Source: DATJXG01 sp035500455
Lineage (GTDB): Bacteria > Acidobacteriota > Terriglobia > Terriglobales > Acidobacteriaceae
Assembly (NCBI GenBank): GCA_035500455.1
Contig: DATJXG010000305.1
Coordinates: 1-9,353, forward strand
Length of the DNA: 9,353 nucleotides
Reading direction: 5' to 3'
Under the pieces are notes generated by a model. The model was not told the origin of the DNA and did not search any database. It saw only the letters and a program-made list of their open reading frames with translations. The position numbers were made by a program, and so were the translations under genes. Position 1 is the stretch's first letter. Each line of letters opens with the position of its first letter. Of the stretch, positions 5,511 to 9,353 are shown in pieces.

Positions 5511-7928
5511 ATGAGCGTGTTATGGCAAGACGGACGTTATGCCTTGCGGCAATTGCGCAAGAGCCCAGGATTCGCGGCCGTGGCGATCCTGACGCTGGCT
5601 CTGGGAATTGGCGCGAACACGGCGATTTTCAGCGTGGTCGATGCGGTCCTGCTGCGGCCGCTTCCCTACAAGGATCCCGGCCGACTGGTGTGGACCGCAG
5701 AGCGCTTTGGTCTGATCGGCAACACGGCCGTAGTTGTGAGTCCCGACTTCGCAGGCTGGAAGAGCCGCAGCCAGGTTTTCGAACAGATTGCGGCATATGG
5801 TGGAGGAATCGGCGCGAATATGACAGGAGGCGGCGAGCCGGTGCGGGTGAGTGTTCTGAATGTCACCACCGATCTATTCCCCATGCTTGGTGTGCGGCCA
5901 GTGGCCGGCCGCATGTTCACCGCCCAGGAAGGGACGCGGGCGAGGAATAGAGTTGCGCTACTCGATGAGGGACTGTGGCGCAGCCGCTTCAGCGCCGATC
6001 CGCAGATTGTGGGCAAGCAGGTGCAACTGGACGGCACGGCCTACGACATTGTGGGAATCATGCCCGCGGGCTTGCACTATCCGAAGGCGGACGTGTGGAC
6101 TCCGTTGGCGCTCGATGATCAGGTGTTTTCACCGCACTCGCCGCGCTGGACCATGCTCACAGTCATCGGGCGGCTCAAGCCGGGAATTGACGCGGCGCAA
6201 GCGCGGGCCGACCTCGAAGTAATCGCCGGACAGATGGATAGGGAGTATCCGCCGCAGGCTGCGCCGTTCCGCGCCAACAAGAGCGTCGAAGTGCTGCCGC
6301 TGCACGGATTCTTCGTACAGGACGTGCGGTCTCTGCTTGAAATTCTGCTGGGAGCCGCCGGGTTTGTACTCCTGGTCGCATGCGCGAACGTCGCTAACCT
6401 TCTGCTTGCACGCGGCATGGTTCGCAGCCGCGAGATGGCGGTGCGGGCGGTGCTTGGTGCGGCGCGAACGCGGCTGGTGCGGCAGTTGCTCACCGAAGGC
6501 CTGCTGCTGGCCGCGGCAGGAAGCGTTTTGGGAGTTGTTGCGGGACTGGGGGGCACTAGGGTTCTGGAGTGGCTGATCCCGGCGAACCTGTCATCGGAGA
6601 TTCATCTGAATCCGCAGATTCTTGGCTTTTCGGTGGGCATAGGCGTGCTCACCGTCCTGGGATTCGGGTTCCTTCCGGCGCTGGTGGTTTCACACACCGA
6701 CATCCGTCATGGGCTGAAAGAAGGCGGCGTCCGCTCAGGTTCAAGGCCGGCGGCACGGCGCCTGCAAGGGGTTACGGCCATCACTGAGACTGCACTCTCG
6801 CTGATTCTGCTGGTGGGAGCGGGGCTACTGGCGCGGAGTTTTGTGCGGCTTACGTCGGTCGATCTCGGCTTCCGTTCGAATGGAGCACTAATCGCAACCG
6901 TCCAAAGGCCGCTGACCGGCAGTTTCGAGCCGCAGAAGCACGCGGCGTTTTTCCAGCAGGCCCTGGACGTAGTAAAGAACATCCCAGGCGTCACGGGCGT
7001 GGCGCTGACCTCGCGTTGTCCTTTGGGCCCTGAGCGTGATCTCACCCTGGCAATAAACGTCGAAGGCGCAGAGTATGTGCGTCCCCGCCAACCGGTTTCG
7101 ACTATCTCCATCAGCGCAGACTATTTCCGGCTGCTCGGCATCCCGATCCTGAAAGGCCGGGCGTTCAGCGACCGCGACCACGCGGGCGCTCCCGGGACAA
7201 TCATTGTGAATGAGTCGTTGGCGCGAATGCTGTTCAACGGTCACGATCCGCTCGGGAAACACATCAGTTTCGGTCCGCCGCCGGCGCCGTGGAAAGAGGT
7301 AGTGGGCGTGGTTGCGGATGTGCGAGACCGTGGGCCGGAGCAGGAGCCAGTGCCGGAGTTGTTTGTTCCCTACCTGCAGATGCCGACATTCGGCATGACC
7401 TTCGTGGTAGAAGCGAAACCGCAGGCCGAAGGACTCGGGGACGCGTTACGCAAGGCGGTGCGGAGCGTTGATCCGAACCAGCCCCTTTCCGAAGAAACCA
7501 CCCTGGACGAGGTGATCGCAGGCTCGGTTGCGCCCCGGCGGCTGAGGATGTCGCTGCTGGGGATGTTCGCCCTGCTGGCGTTTACGCTGGCGGCGATCGG
7601 GACCTACGGCGTGACCTCTTACTTCTGCAGCCAGCGGACGATGGAATTCGGGGTGCGTGTGGCGCTGGGGGCGAGCCGGGCGGAGATTCTGCAACTCGCC
7701 ATATGGCGAGGGCTGGGTCTGACGCTGGCAGGAGTGGGAATCGGTGTCGCGGGTGCGTTCGGGCTGACACGGTTCATCGGCGCGCTGCTCTACGACGTAA
7801 AGCCGACCGATCCTCTCACCTTCGCCTTGGGGGCGCTGGCTCTATTGGGGATTGCGGCGCTGGCCTGCTATATCCCGGCAAAGCGCGCGGCGAACGTGGA
7901 CCCGATGGTGGCGCTGCGGTACGAGTGA
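5511..7928 (+). CDS. ADOP-type duplicated FtsX/MacB permease, complete
   Basis: This 805-residue inner-membrane permease has two MacB-periplasmic plus FtsX modules in tandem, the architecture called ADOP in Acidobacteriota. An N-terminal amphipathic and membrane stretch (about 8-43) contains LRKSPGFAAVAILTLALGIG. A first periplasmic domain spans about 55-265, and the first FtsX block (about 272-395) has REMAVRAVLGAARTRLVRQL (307-326). A linker and membrane helix follow (about 418-441), then a second periplasmic domain (about 455-670) and a second FtsX block (about 680-800) with MEFGVRVALGASRAEILQLA (711-730). The protein ends in the family-typical DPMVALRYE. The ATG at 5511 is preceded by GGGGAG at 6 nt. 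Having both FtsX halves in one chain, it could act as a monomer or pseudo-dimer with the ATPase upstream. Its cargo is unknown. No frameshift or missing block is seen. Confidence 0.95.
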   Translation: MSVLWQDGRYALRQLRKSPGFAAVAILTLALGIGANTAIFSVVDAVLLRPLPYKDPGRLVWTAERFGLIGNTAVVVSPDFAGWKSRSQVFEQIAAYGGGIGANMTGGGEPVRVSVLNVTTDLFPMLGVRPVAGRMFTAQEGTRARNRVALLDEGLWRSRFSADPQIVGKQVQLDGTAYDIVGIMPAGLHYPKADVWTPLALDDQVFSPHSPRWTMLTVIGRLKPGIDAAQARADLEVIAGQMDREYPPQAAPFRANKSVEVLPLHGFFVQDVRSLLEILLGAAGFVLLVACANVANLLLARGMVRSREMAVRAVLGAARTRLVRQLLTEGLLLAAAGSVLGVVAGLGGTRVLEWLIPANLSSEIHLNPQILGFSVGIGVLTVLGFGFLPALVVSHTDIRHGLKEGGVRSGSRPAARRLQGVTAITETALSLILLVGAGLLARSFVRLTSVDLGFRSNGALIATVQRPLTGSFEPQKHAAFFQQALDVVKNIPGVTGVALTSRCPLGPERDLTLAINVEGAEYVRPRQPVSTISISADYFRLLGIPILKGRAFSDRDHAGAPGTIIVNESLARMLFNGHDPLGKHISFGPPPAPWKEVVGVVADVRDRGPEQEPVPELFVPYLQMPTFGMTFVVEAKPQAEGLGDALRKAVRSVDPNQPLSEETTLDEVIAGSVAPRRLRMSLLGMFALLAFTLAAIGTYGVTSYFCSQRTMEFGVRVALGASRAEILQLAIWRGLGLTLAGVGIGVAGAFGLTRFIGALLYDVKPTDPLTFALGALALLGIAALACYIPAKRAANVDPMVALRYE

Positions 7929-7986
7929 AGAATGCGGAGCAACCGAGCGATTCGGTAACTCTGGCGGAGGGAGCACAAGCAAAGCC

Positions 7987-9353
7987 ATGACAAACCTGCT
8001 ACAGAACCTCCGCTACGGAGCGCGGCTGTTGCGCAAGAGTCCGGGGTTCACCTTCGTCGCCGTGCTCACGCTGGCGCTGGGCATCGGCGGGAATACGGCG
8101 GTGTTCAGCCTGGTGGATGGAATTCTGTTGCGTCCGCTTTCATATCCGCATCCAGAGCAACTGGTGAGCATTACCGGCGACTATCCCCGGGGTGGGTTCG
8201 CGGCGCTGCGGCAGCAAGTGCGAACCATGGATGTCGCCACTTATACCGAAGGCCACGAGTTCAATTTGACCGGGATTGGCGAGCCGGTGCGGTTAGCCGG
8301 CAGCCAGGTTTCGGCGGAGTTGTTCTCCGTTCTGGGGGTGCAGCCGGAACTGGGACGAAACTTCCTTCCCGGCGAGGATGGAGCCAACGACAACTTCGTG
8401 ATACTCAGCCATGCGCTATGGGAGCAGCGCTTCGGGAGTGACCCGGGAGTGGTTGGCCGCTCCATCCAACTGGAAGGTGTGAACCGGCAGGTGCTGGGGG
8501 TGATGCCGGCGGATTTTGGTTTTCCCTCGACGAAAACGCTGCTGTGGGTGCCGTTGCATATTGATCCGCGGGACGTCGCCACCTACTGGCGAGCCGATTA
8601 CATGCCGGTGATCGGGCGGCTGCGTCCGGGTTCAACGATGGCGCAGGCGCGGGCAGAGGTTCGCCTGTTTCAGTCGCACGTGGGCGAGCTGTTTCCCTGG
8701 AAGATGCCGGCAAGCTGGAACGCCGGCATCGATGTCGTCCCGTTGAAGAAAGACATGGTGAGCGAGGTGCGTGCCCGGCTGCTGATATTGCTGGCTGCGG
8801 TCGCGGTGGTGCTGCTGATTGCCTGTGCCAACGTGGCCAATCTCACACTCTCGCGCGCCGCGACACGGGAGAAGGAGTTAAGCATACGGTCTGCGTTAGG
8901 AGCCGAACGGCGCCGGATTATCGGCCAACTCCTGACGGAGAGCGTGCTGCTGGCTTCTTTAGGAGGGCTGCTCGGACTGGGAATCGCCGCCGCCGGCCTG
9001 GCTCTATTCAAAGTGGAGCTTCCTCCGTGGACCCCGCGCTTGGCGGAAGTTCACATGGACTGGCGTGTGTTGCTGTTCTCCGGCGCTCTGGCCATCCTGA
9101 CCGGCTTCATCTTCGGAATTGCTCCGGCGCTGCAGACCTCGCGCGCGGCGCTTACGCAATCGCTGAACTCTTCGGGGCGCGGCAGCGCGGGCACAGTTTC
9201 ACACCGGCTGCGCAACTCGCTGGCGGTGGCGGAAGTTGCATTTGCCGTGCTGCTGGTGACCGCCGCAGGACTTCTGATCCGGAGTTTCTGGGCGCTCTCG
9301 CACCAGAAAACTGGATTTCACGCCGAACATGTTCTGACGGCCCGCATTGCGCC
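7987..9353 (+). CDS. Second ADOP-type permease, N-terminal 455 residues (3' end outside window)
   Basis: The frame is open from the ATG at 7987 to the window edge without a stop. It is clearly paralogous to the preceding permease: it starts with NLRYGARLLRKSPGF and TLALGIGGNTAVFS, then has a periplasmic domain (about 55-255) and a first FtsX block (about 262-385) with KELSIRSALGAERRRIIGQL (296-315). The following helix is at about 410-432, and the window ends as the second periplasmic domain begins. The periplasmic domain differs strongly from the neighbour while the membrane parts are similar, which suggests an old duplication with different cargo or partner. The gap to the first permease is 58 nt. 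The nearest purine-rich site (GGAGGGAG, 7966-7973) is 13 nt from the ATG, which is long, so initiation may be weak or coupled to upstream translation. A normal ADOP has about 800 residues, so nearly half is missing here only because of the window end. Confidence 0.93.
   Translation, partial: MTNLLQNLRYGARLLRKSPGFTFVAVLTLALGIGGNTAVFSLVDGILLRPLSYPHPEQLVSITGDYPRGGFAALRQQVRTMDVATYTEGHEFNLTGIGEPVRLAGSQVSAELFSVLGVQPELGRNFLPGEDGANDNFVILSHALWEQRFGSDPGVVGRSIQLEGVNRQVLGVMPADFGFPSTKTLLWVPLHIDPRDVATYWRADYMPVIGRLRPGSTMAQARAEVRLFQSHVGELFPWKMPASWNAGIDVVPLKKDMVSEVRARLLILLAAVAVVLLIACANVANLTLSRAATREKELSIRSALGAERRRIIGQLLTESVLLASLGGLLGLGIAAAGLALFKVELPPWTPRLAEVHMDWRVLLFSGALAILTGFIFGIAPALQTSRAALTQSLNSSGRGSAGTVSHRLRNSLAVAEVAFAVLLVTAAGLLIRSFWALSHQKTGFHAEHVLTARIA

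Noticed and set aside
5411..5950. Plus-strand frame of 179 codons at the start of the first ADOP
   Set aside because: It overlaps the ADOP in another frame, is Arg-rich and has no recognisable domain.

Overview
The window looks like a GC-rich, Gram-negative chromosome of the phylum Acidobacteriota (probably class Terriglobia). The main evidence is two tandem permeases of the ADOP type (acidobacterial duplicated FtsX/MacB permeases, about 800 residues, with two MacB-periplasmic plus FtsX modules). GC-rich dispersed intergenic repeats and a Tat-exported molybdoenzyme with its haem membrane partner fit the same picture. This placement is inference from gene content; no rRNA or tRNA is present.

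Layout. (1) Positions 2-388, plus strand: the 3' end of a gene whose start lies outside the window. It encodes the end of a response-regulator receiver domain followed by a PilZ (cyclic-di-GMP-binding type) domain. (2) Positions 458-3072, minus strand: in transcription order a TSUP-family (TauE/SafE-like) membrane transporter, then msrP and msrQ, the periplasmic methionine sulfoxide reductase system. A perfect 14-bp inverted repeat fits exactly between the msrP stop and the msrQ start, and two copies of a GC-rich repeat lie in and next to msrQ. (3) Positions 3073-3313: a divergent control region with a perfect 8-bp-arm palindrome (core TGTCCG-N4-CGGACA) and an extra half-site. (4) Positions 3314 to the window end, plus strand: an operon for a MacAB-like export machine, comprising a HlyD-type periplasmic adaptor, a MacB/LolD-type ATPase, a complete ADOP permease, and a second ADOP permease cut by the window edge.

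How the genes work together. MsrQ passes electrons from the quinone pool or cytoplasmic flavin reductase across the membrane to MsrP, which repairs oxidised methionines in periplasmic proteins. The co-oriented TSUP protein may export a sulfur anion such as sulfite, but the sequence does not show its substrate. In the plus-strand operon the ATPase would energise one or both permeases, and the adaptor would link them to an outer-membrane channel that is not encoded here.

I see no CRISPR array, transposase, phage gene, RNA gene or clearly new system. The most unusual items are non-coding: the inverted repeat framing the msrP-msrQ junction, the repeat that supplies the msrQ stop codon, and the palindrome cluster before the export operon. 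No gene-free stretch exceeds 300 bases.
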